From positions 1-29,248 of IMG/VR virus record IMGVR_UViG_3300033273_000337: a stretch of DNA of 29,248 nucleotides, one strand, 5' to 3'. Source of the DNA: a virus. The notes below the pieces were generated by a model, which saw nothing but the letters and a program-made list of their open reading frames with translations, was not told the origin of the DNA and searched no databases. The position numbers were made by a program, and so were the translations under genes. This document shows positions 1 through 9,443 of this stretch, piece after piece (the stretch's first letter is position 1; the number at the start of each line of letters is the position of its first letter).

Positions 1-3000
1 CCTTCAGTGGAACTTCATATCACGAAAGAGTTGCATTCGATTATAATGAAGACTCCATTGTTAATGTAAGACACGATAATTATGGATTAATTACCGAAGG
101 TAGTGCTGACCAACCAATTTCCGACTTTGCTAACGACCCAATTAGTCTTTATGCTAATGAGCAAGTCTCCGAGTTTGGTAGATTTGCGAATAGAGAGGAC
201 TTTGGTCATATTTCTATTGACCCAGAGCAATCCATCAACACTCATGGTCATTGTCATGATGATTATGGTTACATTAATACCACCAATAGATTCCCATTCG
301 GTGGATTCACCTTTGAGGATGGAAATGAAGGTGTTGATACTGCAGGAATTAGATTCCAACTCAGAGCACCTACATCAGGTACTGAACTTAGACTTCAGGG
401 TCAAGCTGAAATTTATGTACTCCCAGTACACATCGGTGGTGGTATCACCAGATTTGCTGGAGATGCAACTATCAGAATCAGAGCCGTCTACTACGGATCT
501 GGTAAGTTTAGTAACTTTGGTGGTAGTGCCGAGGCAATTTCCAATGTTGACTCTGGAAGACAAGTTCTCTTCAGAGTTTCTGGTGATTCCCATAATACTA
601 TACGTTTCGTCTATGTTGGAGAAGGTTCTCTCTTTACCTTCGTATCCAAGACAGAATCCACTTCAGTTGCAGAAGATAAAGCACCAGTCCTCTACAAGTT
701 TACTGGTTCTGCAGTCGAGAAGAACACCGAAAGTTACTTTGGAACAGGTTCTCTGTTCACATTCGATAGTTCTACAGAATCTACTGCTGTTAACAATCCT
801 GTATCTGGTCTCTTCTCCTTCAAGGGTTCAGGTATCGAGAAGAACACCGAGAACTATGTTGGAGAAGGTTCTCTCTTTACCTTCGTATCCAAGACAGAAT
901 CCACTTCAGTTACAGAAAAATCACAAGTTCTCTACAAGTTTACTGGTTCTGCAGTCGAGAAGAACACAGAATCTTACGTTGGAAAGGGTTCTCTATTTAC
1001 ATTTGTTTCTTCTACAGAATCCACTGTTATCAACAGTGCAGCATCTGGTCTTTTCTCTATCAAAGGTTCAGCAGAAGAAAAGAATACAGAAGTATATGTT
1101 GGAGAAGGTTCTCTGTTCACCTTTGTTTCCAAGTCGGAAGCAACTGTTGTTCAGAGCAAAGCTCAAGGATTGTTCAAGATTTCTGGTGCAATCACAAACG
1201 AGCATGTCAGATTCCATCAGTTTGGTACTGGTACATTCTCTACATTCAGTGGAACTGCCTATCACGAAAGAGTTGCGTTTGATTATAACGAAGATTCTAT
1301 CGTTAATGTTGACCATGAGAATTATGGTTTCATTACTCAAGGTAGTGCTGACCAACCAATTTCCGACTTTGCTAACGACCCAATTAGTCTCTATGCTAAT
1401 GAGCAGGTCTCTGAATTCGGAAGATTCTCCAATAGAGAAGACTTTGGTCATATCTCTATCGACCCAGAGCAATCCGTCAACACTCATGGTTGGAATCACA
1501 TTGATTATGGTTACATTAACACCACGAACAGATTCCCATTCGGTGGATTTACCTTCGACGATGGCAGTGTCACATCTGCAACTTCCAAGTTCCAGGTAAA
1601 ACTACCTGTCGAAGGACCTGTATTCCAAGTCCGTGGTGCTTCAGAAGATCGTATACTCTCAGCTATTATTGGTGGTGGTCTTACGAGAATTTCTGGAAAA
1701 GGAATCATCAAGATTACCGCAGTTTACTACGGATCTGGTTCAATATTCTCCTTTGTTGGTGGTGCAGAAGCAACTTCATCTACTGTACCAACAGAAGCAC
1801 CACTTCTCGACTTCAATGGTACTGCAAGGGAGAGATTTGGAAAGGGCAACTACGATGCCAGTGGTACATTCTCCACATTCTCTGGTGCTGCAGAATCTAC
1901 AGTCATCAGCAGCAAACCACAAGTTCTCTTCGACCTTAACGGTACTGCTATTGAGAAGCATACCGAAAACTATGTCGGAAGTGGTTCCCTCTTCGCATTT
2001 GTTTCTGCTACAGAATCCACTGTTATCAACAGTGCAGCATCTGGTCTCTTCAAGTTCCATGGTGGAGCAATCGAGAAAAACACCGAGAACTATGTTGGTA
2101 CTGGTTCTCTGTTTACATTCGACAGTGCTACAGAAGCAACGGAAGTTCTCAGCACTGCATCTGGACTCTTCAAGTTCAGTGGTGCTGCAACCAATGTTCA
2201 GGTCAGGTTCCACCAGTTTGGTACTGGTTCACTCTTTGGATTCAATGGTGGAGCAGAGTCTGTCACATTCGACTATAGCTGCGGTTCGATTGTTAACATT
2301 GGGGCAGATAATTATGGATTCATTACTGAATCTGTTGTTGACGAGACAATTTCTAATTATGCAAATGTACCAATTAGTACACTTGCAAATGAGGTAGTAT
2401 CTAACTTTGGTATTGATCCTAATCAGGAATCCTTTGGACATATCTCCATCGATCCTGAGCAATCCATCAATACTCATGGTTGGAACCATGAAGATTATGG
2501 ACTTATCACTGAACCTGAAGGTGGTAATAAGTTCCCATGTGTCCATCTCAAGTTTGGTGGGGAAAGAATCACCGAATCCAGAGCCTTTGGATATCATGGT
2601 TCTGGTACATTCTCTACATTCTCTGGTGCTGCAGAAGCAAGAGCAATTGTACCTCCTTCTAAGGGTCTATTTAAAGTTCATGGTTCTGGTGGTATTGTTG
2701 CTTCCCTATCCCATAATGGATCTGGTGAAATCAACATTGGTGATTCTGGAATTGATAAGTTTATCAAGGTTCAATTCACCCCACCAACCACTGGTGTTCT
2801 ATTCAAGTTCTCTGGTGGACTGGATGTCAGTGGTGTCAAGGAGAGACCATCCGACCTCAAGGCAACATTTGCAGAAGTTGGACATGCTCAAATCCGTACT
2901 TCTGGAAAGGCATTCACTACCTTCCATCTTGGACACATTGGAAGTGGTCAACTCGATATCAATGGCAATGCTATCGAGAAACATACCGAAGCATACGTTG

Positions 3001-5018
3001 GTTCTGGTTCTCTATTCGCATTTACTGGTGGAGCAGAAAGTCTTACAAAAGACCTTCCAGAAACTGCAACTCTATTCAGATTTGCAGGCAACGGTATCGA
3101 GAAGAACACCGAGAACTATGTTGGTACAGGTTCTCTATTCACCTTCGTTTCCAAGACAGAATCTACAACTTCTGTCGAAGAAGCAAAGGTACTCTTCAAT
3201 ATCGAAGGTGCTTCTGTCAACAGAGTCCTATTCCATTACTATGGTACTGGAAACTTCTCCACATTCGGTGGTGCTGCAGAAGCAAGAGCAGTCACCAAGG
3301 AAGCAGGTGGTCTGTTCACATTCAGTGGCAACGCACCAGAATCCATCACTCCAGCACCACATATTGGTTCTGGTTCTCTGTTTACATTTGTTGGCAAGAC
3401 AGAAGCATTTGTCGCAAGCGACGACTTGGTTGCACCACCACTATTCAGGATTGGTGGAGATGCAACCATTGGATTCTCTCTTGGTATTATTGGTCGTGGT
3501 GGACTCGATGTTCTTCAGAAAGTCACCAAACTCGACGTTGAAGGAAAGAACAGATTTGTTGGTGCTCAAGAAAGAAGAGCAATCAACAATCCTGCTTCTG
3601 TACTCTTCAGTATCGACGGAAACGTCAAAATCTTCTTTGTCTTCCAAGAAACTGGTGGTGGATTCACCAGACTTGGTGGAGAAGCATTTACCGAAGTCAC
3701 ACCTAGACATACTGGTAGTGGTAAGGTATCTCTACATGGTGATGTCACCATGTCTGCATCCCTATCCCACATCGGATCGGGAACAATCTTCGGATTCATT
3801 GGTGGTGCAGAATCTCGTACAATAGAGGAAGCACCAAGAAGAGGATTACTCAGATTTGCTGGTACTGCACCAGAATCCTTTGCCCGTGGACCAGAAATTG
3901 GAGATGTATCTCTCCAACTCAAGTCTTCCGACGTATTTGTCAGATTCAAACTCAGCCATATTTCAGATGGTTCCAGAATCCACGTCGATGGAGATGGAGC
4001 AGAAGCAAGAGTCAGACTATACGAAGGTTCTGGTACACTCTTCGGATTCAGTGGTGCAACAGAATCTCGCACAATCGACCTCCCACCACAGGTTCCAACA
4101 CTCTTCAGATTTGCTGGAAACTCTGGAGAAAGGGAAACCAATGCACATCTTGGTACTGGTTCACTCTTCGGATTCGATTCTGCAACAGAAGTCAGAGTTG
4201 CTTCCCCAGAACTTTCTGGACTATTCAAAGTTCAGGGTACTGGTGCAGAAGCAAAAACCAAGGTATTTACTGGTTCTGGTGTATTCGACCTCAACACCAA
4301 GACGGATGGACTGGATACTCTTGGCAAGCAAGTTTATATCAGTGCTCCAGAATCTACAACTGTCAATCCACCAGAACATACTCAGGTATTCACATTCTCT
4401 GGATCTGCTGTTGCTACAGAAGACAGAGCATATCAGGGAACTGGAACATTATTTGGATTCTCTGGAGCAGCAGAATCCAGAGCAGCAGCACCAGAATCTA
4501 CAGGTCTATTCAAGGTTCAAGGTTCTGGAGAAGAATCCAGAAGCAGAATTTACTCTGGAACTGGAAGAGTATTTGGATTTACTGGTGGTGCAGAGGCAAC
4601 TGCCGTCACAGAAAATGTACCAGGTTCTCTCTTCAAATTTACTGGAGAAGTTACTGTTGTTCGCAGATTCCCACCACATGTTGGTTCTGGAACACTATTC
4701 TCCTTCACTGGTGCAACAGAATCTCAAACAATTGCACCACCAGTTGCAACACTCTTCGAGTTCAACGGAAACGTTGCAGAATCCAGAAGCAGAGTTTACA
4801 CAGGTTCTGGAACACTCGTTACATTCCAGTCTGCAACACTCGCAAGACGTGTTCCATACGATGTTACTCAGGGACTTTTCAAACTTGTTGGAGCACTCAA
4901 CGAATCTTTTGTTCCTTCTGGATACGTTGGTACGACTGGAGTTCAATTCATCGGGGCATCTACAGATAGAAGGATTGAATTTGAGTCACCAAAACCAACA
5001 CAAATATACATCGTCTAA
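1..5018 (+). CDS. Giant repeat-rich virion structural protein (5'-truncated by window)
   Basis: The reading frame is open from base 3 to the TAA at 5016-5018, giving 1671 visible residues; the start lies upstream of the window. The protein is almost wholly beta-type repeats of about 20 and 40 residues with phrases such as GSGSLFTF, GAAES and EKNTENYVG, plus three copies of a roughly 107-residue block (3-323, 1245-1565, 2241-2561) with the phrase FGHISIDPEQS. No enzyme motif, signal peptide or membrane segment was seen. Giant repeat proteins next to fibre genes are common in marine T4-like phages and are usually virion components, so a fibre or baseplate-associated adhesin is the best guess. 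The first ATG inside the window, near 1170, is internal to the repeats and is not a start. The family is not recognised by name. Confidence 0.85.
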   Translation, partial: FSGTSYHERVAFDYNEDSIVNVRHDNYGLITEGSADQPISDFANDPISLYANEQVSEFGRFANREDFGHISIDPEQSINTHGHCHDDYGYINTTNRFPFGGFTFEDGNEGVDTAGIRFQLRAPTSGTELRLQGQAEIYVLPVHIGGGITRFAGDATIRIRAVYYGSGKFSNFGGSAEAISNVDSGRQVLFRVSGDSHNTIRFVYVGEGSLFTFVSKTESTSVAEDKAPVLYKFTGSAVEKNTESYFGTGSLFTFDSSTESTAVNNPVSGLFSFKGSGIEKNTENYVGEGSLFTFVSKTESTSVTEKSQVLYKFTGSAVEKNTESYVGKGSLFTFVSSTESTVINSAASGLFSIKGSAEEKNTEVYVGEGSLFTFVSKSEATVVQSKAQGLFKISGAITNEHVRFHQFGTGTFSTFSGTAYHERVAFDYNEDSIVNVDHENYGFITQGSADQPISDFANDPISLYANEQVSEFGRFSNREDFGHISIDPEQSVNTHGWNHIDYGYINTTNRFPFGGFTFDDGSVTSATSKFQVKLPVEGPVFQVRGASEDRILSAIIGGGLTRISGKGIIKITAVYYGSGSIFSFVGGAEATSSTVPTEAPLLDFNGTARERFGKGNYDASGTFSTFSGAAESTVISSKPQVLFDLNGTAIEKHTENYVGSGSLFAFVSATESTVINSAASGLFKFHGGAIEKNTENYVGTGSLFTFDSATEATEVLSTASGLFKFSGAATNVQVRFHQFGTGSLFGFNGGAESVTFDYSCGSIVNIGADNYGFITESVVDETISNYANVPISTLANEVVSNFGIDPNQESFGHISIDPEQSINTHGWNHEDYGLITEPEGGNKFPCVHLKFGGERITESRAFGYHGSGTFSTFSGAAEARAIVPPSKGLFKVHGSGGIVASLSHNGSGEINIGDSGIDKFIKVQFTPPTTGVLFKFSGGLDVSGVKERPSDLKATFAEVGHAQIRTSGKAFTTFHLGHIGSGQLDINGNAIEKHTEAYVGSGSLFAFTGGAESLTKDLPETATLFRFAGNGIEKNTENYVGTGSLFTFVSKTESTTSVEEAKVLFNIEGASVNRVLFHYYGTGNFSTFGGAAEARAVTKEAGGLFTFSGNAPESITPAPHIGSGSLFTFVGKTEAFVASDDLVAPPLFRIGGDATIGFSLGIIGRGGLDVLQKVTKLDVEGKNRFVGAQERRAINNPASVLFSIDGNVKIFFVFQETGGGFTRLGGEAFTEVTPRHTGSGKVSLHGDVTMSASLSHIGSGTIFGFIGGAESRTIEEAPRRGLLRFAGTAPESFARGPEIGDVSLQLKSSDVFVRFKLSHISDGSRIHVDGDGAEARVRLYEGSGTLFGFSGATESRTIDLPPQVPTLFRFAGNSGERETNAHLGTGSLFGFDSATEVRVASPELSGLFKVQGTGAEAKTKVFTGSGVFDLNTKTDGLDTLGKQVYISAPESTTVNPPEHTQVFTFSGSAVATEDRAYQGTGTLFGFSGAAESRAAAPESTGLFKVQGSGEESRSRIYSGTGRVFGFTGGAEATAVTENVPGSLFKFTGEVTVVRRFPPHVGSGTLFSFTGATESQTIAPPVATLFEFNGNVAESRSRVYTGSGTLVTFQSATLARRVPYDVTQGLFKLVGALNESFVPSGYVGTTGVQFIGASTDRRIEFESPKPTQIYIV
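3..323. repeat. Long direct repeat block, copy 1
   Basis: This is the first of three copies of a roughly 107-codon block inside the giant structural gene. It matches copy 2 at an offset of exactly 1242 bases (414 codons). Bases 97-148 are identical over 52 nt to 1339-1390. The copy may begin before the window. Confidence 0.85.
611..668. repeat. 58-nt identical direct repeat, copy 1
   Basis: The 58 bases here are identical to 854-911, an offset of 243 bases or 81 codons. They encode the YVGEGSLFTFVSKTESTSV phrase. The identity at DNA level points to recent duplication or gene conversion among the short repeats. Confidence 0.85.
854..911. repeat. 58-nt identical direct repeat, copy 2
   Basis: Identical to 611-668 and in the same reading frame. 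The bases after it diverge at once (acagaa against gcagaa). Confidence 0.85.
1245..1565. repeat. Long direct repeat block, copy 2
   Basis: Second copy of the roughly 107-codon block. It is nearly identical to copy 1 at the protein level, with mostly third-position DNA changes outside the 52-nt identical core. Confidence 0.85.
2241..2561. repeat. Long direct repeat block, copy 3 (diverged)
   Basis: Third copy of the block. It keeps the FGHISIDPEQSINTHGWN phrase and the spacing but has many substitutions, so it looks older than the copy 1/copy 2 duplication. Confidence 0.75.
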
Positions 5019-5022
5019 GGTT

Positions 5023-5030
5023 GATAAATA
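5023..5030 (+). promoter_or_regulatory. T4-type late promoter, GATAAATA
   Basis: Matches the T4 late -10 element TATAAATA at 7 of 8 positions. It sits in the short gap after the giant gene and 22 bases before the next ATG, which has no clear Shine-Dalgarno sequence. Confidence 0.6.
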
Positions 5031-5052
5031 CTTTTATAGAATTCCCTTATAA

Positions 5053-5502
5053 ATGGCAAATACTAAACGTGTACAGATCCGTAAGGGTTCTGAGCCAGAA
5101 CATCAGGCTTTTACTGGTGCTCTGGCTGAAATCACTTACGATACAGACAAAAAGTCCATCAGAATGCATGATGGAACAACTTTGGGTGGTTTTGATGTAC
5201 AAAAATCTAGATACGATTTTTTAAATTCTACCACCACTCTAGTTACTAATGTTAAGTACTTTGCCGACACCGTGAACGGAGCGTTCTCCGTTACCTTGCC
5301 TACCTTTAAGGCAATTGGTGATACTATTATTATAGTGGATGCCGAAGCATATTGGGATATAAATAATCTCACGGTGCTAACTCAAAATAATGAAACATTT
5401 AAGGATTATACAGGACTAATTGAATCCCCTTTGGTGTGTGATGTTGCTGGTGCGGCAATAGAACTTATTTGGGAAGGCAGTTACTGGAGATTAATCGCAT
5501 GA
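5053..5502 (+). CDS. Small tail-fibre protein with Mtd-like N-terminal domain
   Basis: 149 residues. The N-terminus (about 1-50) has the pattern VQIRKGSEPEHQAFTG, then LAEITYDTDKKSIRMHDG. This is the signature of the N-terminal domain of major tropism determinant-like phage receptor-binding proteins. Residues from about 55 to the end look like a compact beta domain common in marine phage fibres, with SVTLPTFKAIGDTIIIVDA, NNLTV and a final W-R-L-I-A. It probably forms or caps a short fibre; no enzymatic motif is seen. The start ATG follows a late promoter by 22 bases. The gene overlaps the next one by four bases (ATGA). Its exact place on the virion is unknown. Confidence 0.8.
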   Translation: MANTKRVQIRKGSEPEHQAFTGALAEITYDTDKKSIRMHDGTTLGGFDVQKSRYDFLNSTTTLVTNVKYFADTVNGAFSVTLPTFKAIGDTIIIVDAEAYWDINNLTVLTQNNETFKDYTGLIESPLVCDVAGAAIELIWEGSYWRLIA

Positions 5503-5882
5503 CAATGTTTCTAAGCGGGAGTATGCTTTCTGGCTCTGGTGGGGGCGGAGGAGGTGGAAAATTATTTTCTCAGCAAAATGATTTCTACATCCATGCACTC
5601 AGAAGAGATACAGATGGAATGCTTCGATACACCAAAATTAAAACCACTGATTCAGAAGTTGGTGATTTCCACAGATTGGATGGAACTCCATATCCCGATT
5701 TCTTAGATGGTGCTGATTATGTAGAGCAAACTACAGAAGAAAAAACATATACAAACCATCCGCAAGATAAATACCAACAGTATAGGTTTGATTTTAGACG
5801 CATCAGTTACTTTATTGATGACGATGGATATCTTGTTGCAAGATTTGGAAGTTATGATTACAACACCGAAGGACCTAAGTAA
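5499..5882 (+). CDS. Hypothetical protein with Gly-rich N-terminus, probable virion component
   Basis: 127 residues. The ATG at 5499 overlaps the stop of the upstream gene as ATGA, which supports translational coupling; a second ATG at 5505 is possible. Residues about 7-17 are a Ser/Gly linker (SGSGGGGGGG), followed by a soluble domain with the phrases DFYIHALRRDTDGMLRYTK and RISYFIDDDGYLVARFGSYD. I do not recognise the family. Its place between fibre genes suggests a structural or fibre-assembly role. No membrane segment or catalytic motif is evident. Confidence 0.7.
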   Translation: MTMFLSGSMLSGSGGGGGGGKLFSQQNDFYIHALRRDTDGMLRYTKIKTTDSEVGDFHRLDGTPYPDFLDGADYVEQTTEEKTYTNHPQDKYQQYRFDFRRISYFIDDDGYLVARFGSYDYNTEGPK

Positions 5883-5897
5883 GGAATTTAACAAAAA

Positions 5898-8800
5898 ATG
5901 GCAGACTTTAGACTTGGAAGACTAAAATTCAACTGGAGAGGTGGCTGGGCAGCAAGCACCGATTACGTTATTGATGACATCGTAAAGTTTGGTGCAAATA
6001 CTTATGTCTGTACCGAAAATCATACTTCCGTTGTTGACGAAACTACATGGTATGCAACAGACCTTTCAAAATGGTCACTTCATACTGAAGGTTTAGTTCA
6101 GAGAGGAACTTGGACACCTGGTGTTTACTATAAAATTAATGATGTCGTTGATTACGGTAACACTCAGTATCGTGTCACTGCAGGATTCTCCACAAATTCA
6201 TTCTCAACAACATATTTAACTGAGTATCTCAGAGGATTCCAATACGAGGATACTTGGGATAGTGCAACCGAATACCAACCAGGTGACTTTGTTACCTATG
6301 GTGGTTATTCTTATGTTGCAACTAGTATTCATACTAACAGAGTTCCAACTGATTATCTGGCAGCAGATTGGGATGTAGTAACTACTGGATTTGATTCTGT
6401 AGGAACATATTCAACTACAGTTGACTACAAACCAGGTGATGTTGTTCAGTTTGGTGGTTATGCATATGTTGCAGAAACAAAGTCAACAAATGTTCATCCA
6501 ACAACAACACCAGATTGGAATCTTATTGTAAAGGGTATTAACTGGGCTGGTTCTTATCAGACAGCAACTACTTATGAACTAGGTGATGCAGTTCAAAGAA
6601 ATAGCAACTCATATATTAGTGTTGCATCAACTAATACTGGTAATGATCCTGCTTCAGACACTCTAGGCACTTACTGGAATGCTTTGACACAAGGTGCTGA
6701 GACAAATGTTCTCACCACTGCTGGTGACCTTTTAGTTCAGGGTGGTGCTGGTGCATCAAGATTGCCTGTTGGTGCTGCTGGTTCAGTTCTTGCAGTATCT
6801 GATTCTGGTTATCCAGAATGGCAACCAAATAACGTATCTGAGCAAGTTTTCTATGTAACTGAGGAAGGTGCTGATAATAATACTGGTGAAAATATTCAAA
6901 ATTCATTTGCAACATTAGGCAGAGCATTATCTGTTGTAAATGGTGCTGCAACAATTTATGTAAAAGCTGGTGTCTATGATGAAGTACTTCCTCTAACTGT
7001 TCCACCCGATGTAACAGTTGTTGGTGATAACATCAGAACAACTAAGATTAGAGCAGCAAGTGGTTTATCAAATGTTTGGACTTTGACTCTAGGACAGGAG
7101 TTAAATAATGTTGCATTTGGTTCAGTAATTCAGTTCTCAAATGGTGCTAGATGTACTTATCTTGATGGCAATGCTCAAGAAGATGTAATTACTGTAATCA
7201 GAAACACTTTGTATGCACCTCCACTGAGTGGAAATTACATTACATATGTTGATAACATTCCATATAGTGGTCCAACAACATACATTAATAACTACGTCAA
7301 TGAGGTGAATGCTCATACCAAGATGTTCTTGATGAGCGACAAGACTATGCTTAAAGATCTTCAAATGGAAGGTCTTACTGGATATACTTCTGCTGGTCAA
7401 GCACACCAAGCAAGTGGAAGTATTAGTGGAACCACTTTAACTTCTAGTGGTTTAATTGATGACTATGTAGGAACAACAGTTACTGGTGCTAATGTTGCTG
7501 CAAATACTAAGATTGTTAACGTATTGAATGCAACAACTGCAGAAGTTAGCATTTCACAGTCCGTATCTACAACAACTCTTACATTTACTGCACCACCTCA
7601 GGATATCAATAATGCACACATTAAGGGTGTGTATATTTCATTGAACCCTGCTACACCAATTACTAAGTCTCCTTACATCTCACAGTGTTCGGCATTTTCA
7701 ACTGGTGGTGTTGGTGCTATTGTTGATGGAAGAATCCATAGAGCATTCCCACCAGGAAGTGCTACTCCATCAAACAAGTCGATTGTTTTTGACTCGTTCA
7801 CCAATATTCATGATAATGGTGTTTCATTCTGGGTTACAAACAATGCTGCTGCAGAATTCGTCTCTTGCTTCAGTTACTATGCTCATATTTCTTATGCAGC
7901 AACTCGTGGTGGAAGAATTCGTTCACTTGCAGGTAACTCCTCCTGGGGTACTTACGGTCTTGTAAGTTCTGGTTATAACTTCGATGAGACTCCAATTACT
8001 GGTAATGTTGAAGGTCTACAAGTTAAGTTTGATCCTACCACAATTAGTGGTCCTGGATTTAATGAAGGTGGAAGATTTATTGGTCAGAATTCTGGTGCAG
8101 AAGGTTACATCAACTCTTCCCAGACTGATAAACTGATTTATTCTCTCGTTACTGCTGGTCCACTTGGACTTGGAACTGGTTTCTCAGTTGGAGAAACAAT
8201 CCGTGCTGATAATGGGACAACGGCAGATCTTGTTCCTAATACTGATTGTAACACTGGTATTGATGGGTTTACATTCCCAATGTCTGGATTACCAGCAGGT
8301 ATGGAAGACGGTGGTAGTGTAGAGTTCGTAACTGGTAGTGGTAACGGTGGATTTAATAACCAAGTAATTACTGGTGCTGACCAATTTACTTACGTTGTAT
8401 CTAATATTTCATACAGAGCACCTGATGGAAGAGGTTCTATCCAGGTAAATAGAGGACAACTTGGTTCTATTGCTGCTGGACATACTGGTGGTGCTGTTAA
8501 TGGAATCGTTGCATATCCAGAATCTGGAGTTACTGAAACTCTGCTCTCTACTGTTGGAGCTGGAGATACAACAATCTTCGTTTCATCCACAACTGGATTT
8601 ACTCAGGGTGGATTTGCAAAAGTTGCAGACGAATTGATGAAGATTGTAACTGTTATATCCAGTACTTCACTTGAAGTTGAACGTTCTGCTGATGGTTCTG
8701 GTGCTGCTGGTTCATATAACAACGGTGCTGCAACAGTTGCTATCGGTGCTTCCACAGTTCTCGCAGCAGAATTGTTCCGTGATGCAATTAATAGTGATAC

Positions 8801-9425
8801 GGAAATTAGAGTTGATGATGCAAGTGTATTTGGCACAAATCAAATTCTTAAGATTGACTCCGAATTCTTAGATATTACTGCTGTAAATACAGACACTGTT
8901 GGTACTTCAATCGTTGTCCTTGCTGAAGAAAAAGCAGCAAGAGCATATGATGGTCAGCAAGTCAAGATTAGATTCCTTTATTCACAAGGAAGATTCACTG
9001 GTCATGACTTCCTACAAGTTGGAACTGGTGGAACAGCTACAACAAATTGGCCTGGAACACCTTCTCAGGATCCAGTACAAACACAAGAAGTTGTTGAAGA
9101 TTTCCCAGGACGTGTCTTCTATGTTTCTGCTGACTCTAACGGTAACTTCCGTGTTGGTAGATACTTTAAGGTTAACCAGGCAACTGGTTCTGCAACATTG
9201 AATGCTTCTGCATTCGACCTTTCTGGTCTATCTTCCTTGAGACTGGGTTCAATTGGTGCTCAGTTAGGTGCTCAAATTAATGAGTTCTCTACTGATACCA
9301 CACTCTCTCAAAATAGTAATGAAAAAGTTCCTACTCAAGCAGCAGTCAAGGCATACATTGACAATGCAGAAACTAGGACAAAGGCACGAGCAGTCCGTGA
9401 TGCCTTCTTCTATGGCATGAGCTGA
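5898..9425 (+). CDS. Large tail-fibre protein with CBM5/12-like repeats and beta-helix region
   Basis: 1175 residues. The ATG at 5898 follows AAGGAA at 5881-5885. Residues about 12-258 hold five repeats of about 50 residues of the pattern W-x-G-x-Y/W, D-V-V-x-Y/F-G-G, Y-V-A, HTN, resembling carbohydrate-binding modules of the CBM5/12 type. A linker with GDLLVQGGAGASRLPVG follows, then a region from about residue 315 (FYVTEEGADNNTGE, YVKAGVYDE) that looks like the start of a pectate-lyase-like beta-helix. Residues about 870-1030 carry two copies of a module seen again in gp15 here. The C-terminus has the phage-fibre phrase NEKVPTQAAVKAYID. Likely a receptor-binding fibre. A late-promoter-like GATAAATA at 5766-5773, inside the upstream gene, could serve it. 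Confidence 0.8.
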   Translation: MADFRLGRLKFNWRGGWAASTDYVIDDIVKFGANTYVCTENHTSVVDETTWYATDLSKWSLHTEGLVQRGTWTPGVYYKINDVVDYGNTQYRVTAGFSTNSFSTTYLTEYLRGFQYEDTWDSATEYQPGDFVTYGGYSYVATSIHTNRVPTDYLAADWDVVTTGFDSVGTYSTTVDYKPGDVVQFGGYAYVAETKSTNVHPTTTPDWNLIVKGINWAGSYQTATTYELGDAVQRNSNSYISVASTNTGNDPASDTLGTYWNALTQGAETNVLTTAGDLLVQGGAGASRLPVGAAGSVLAVSDSGYPEWQPNNVSEQVFYVTEEGADNNTGENIQNSFATLGRALSVVNGAATIYVKAGVYDEVLPLTVPPDVTVVGDNIRTTKIRAASGLSNVWTLTLGQELNNVAFGSVIQFSNGARCTYLDGNAQEDVITVIRNTLYAPPLSGNYITYVDNIPYSGPTTYINNYVNEVNAHTKMFLMSDKTMLKDLQMEGLTGYTSAGQAHQASGSISGTTLTSSGLIDDYVGTTVTGANVAANTKIVNVLNATTAEVSISQSVSTTTLTFTAPPQDINNAHIKGVYISLNPATPITKSPYISQCSAFSTGGVGAIVDGRIHRAFPPGSATPSNKSIVFDSFTNIHDNGVSFWVTNNAAAEFVSCFSYYAHISYAATRGGRIRSLAGNSSWGTYGLVSSGYNFDETPITGNVEGLQVKFDPTTISGPGFNEGGRFIGQNSGAEGYINSSQTDKLIYSLVTAGPLGLGTGFSVGETIRADNGTTADLVPNTDCNTGIDGFTFPMSGLPAGMEDGGSVEFVTGSGNGGFNNQVITGADQFTYVVSNISYRAPDGRGSIQVNRGQLGSIAAGHTGGAVNGIVAYPESGVTETLLSTVGAGDTTIFVSSTTGFTQGGFAKVADELMKIVTVISSTSLEVERSADGSGAAGSYNNGAATVAIGASTVLAAELFRDAINSDTEIRVDDASVFGTNQILKIDSEFLDITAVNTDTVGTSIVVLAEEKAARAYDGQQVKIRFLYSQGRFTGHDFLQVGTGGTATTNWPGTPSQDPVQTQEVVEDFPGRVFYVSADSNGNFRVGRYFKVNQATGSATLNASAFDLSGLSSLRLGSIGAQLGAQINEFSTDTTLSQNSNEKVPTQAAVKAYIDNAETRTKARAVRDAFFYGMS

Positions 9426-9435
9426 GGCTCATGCC
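9414..9435 (+). terminator. Perfect 9-bp hairpin over the stop codon, possible terminator
   Basis: GGCATGAGC (9414-9422) and GCTCATGCC (9427-9435) form a perfect 9-bp stem with a 4-base loop; the TGA stop (9423-9425) lies in that loop. No long T-run follows, so it is not a textbook intrinsic terminator. It may act as a weak terminator or protect the 3' end of the mRNA. A late promoter follows within ten bases. Confidence 0.5.
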
Positions 9436-9443
9436 TTAGTGGC

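Noticed and set aside
600-1170. Regular direct repeats, considered as a CRISPR array
   Set aside because: Repeats stay in one reading frame, are not separated by unique spacers of constant size, and are part of a protein repeat.
87-4946. Minus-strand open frames opposite the giant gene
   Set aside because: They mirror the repeats of the sense gene, repeat each other, and have no credible start signals.
103-5052. Long plus-strand open frames in another phase (103-1599, 1633-2397, 2407-3825, 3856-5052) covering the giant gene almost end to end
   Set aside because: The repeat composition of the real gene leaves few stops in this phase. The translations are low-complexity, Leu/Ser/Gln-rich, have no family features, and the frames lack Shine-Dalgarno sites. 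Overprinting is possible but unsupported.
5053-5502. Diversity-generating retroelement suggested by the Mtd-like domain
   Set aside because: No reverse transcriptase gene, template repeat or variable repeat was seen in the window.
5521-5565. G-rich tract in the 127-residue gene as a phase-variable switch
   Set aside because: The longest G run is only five bases and the tract is explained by Gly codons.
6712-7005. Minus-strand frame rich in His, Gln and Leu opposite the large fibre gene
   Set aside because: This composition is the expected antisense of Ala/Thr/Val-rich fibre codons, with no family match.
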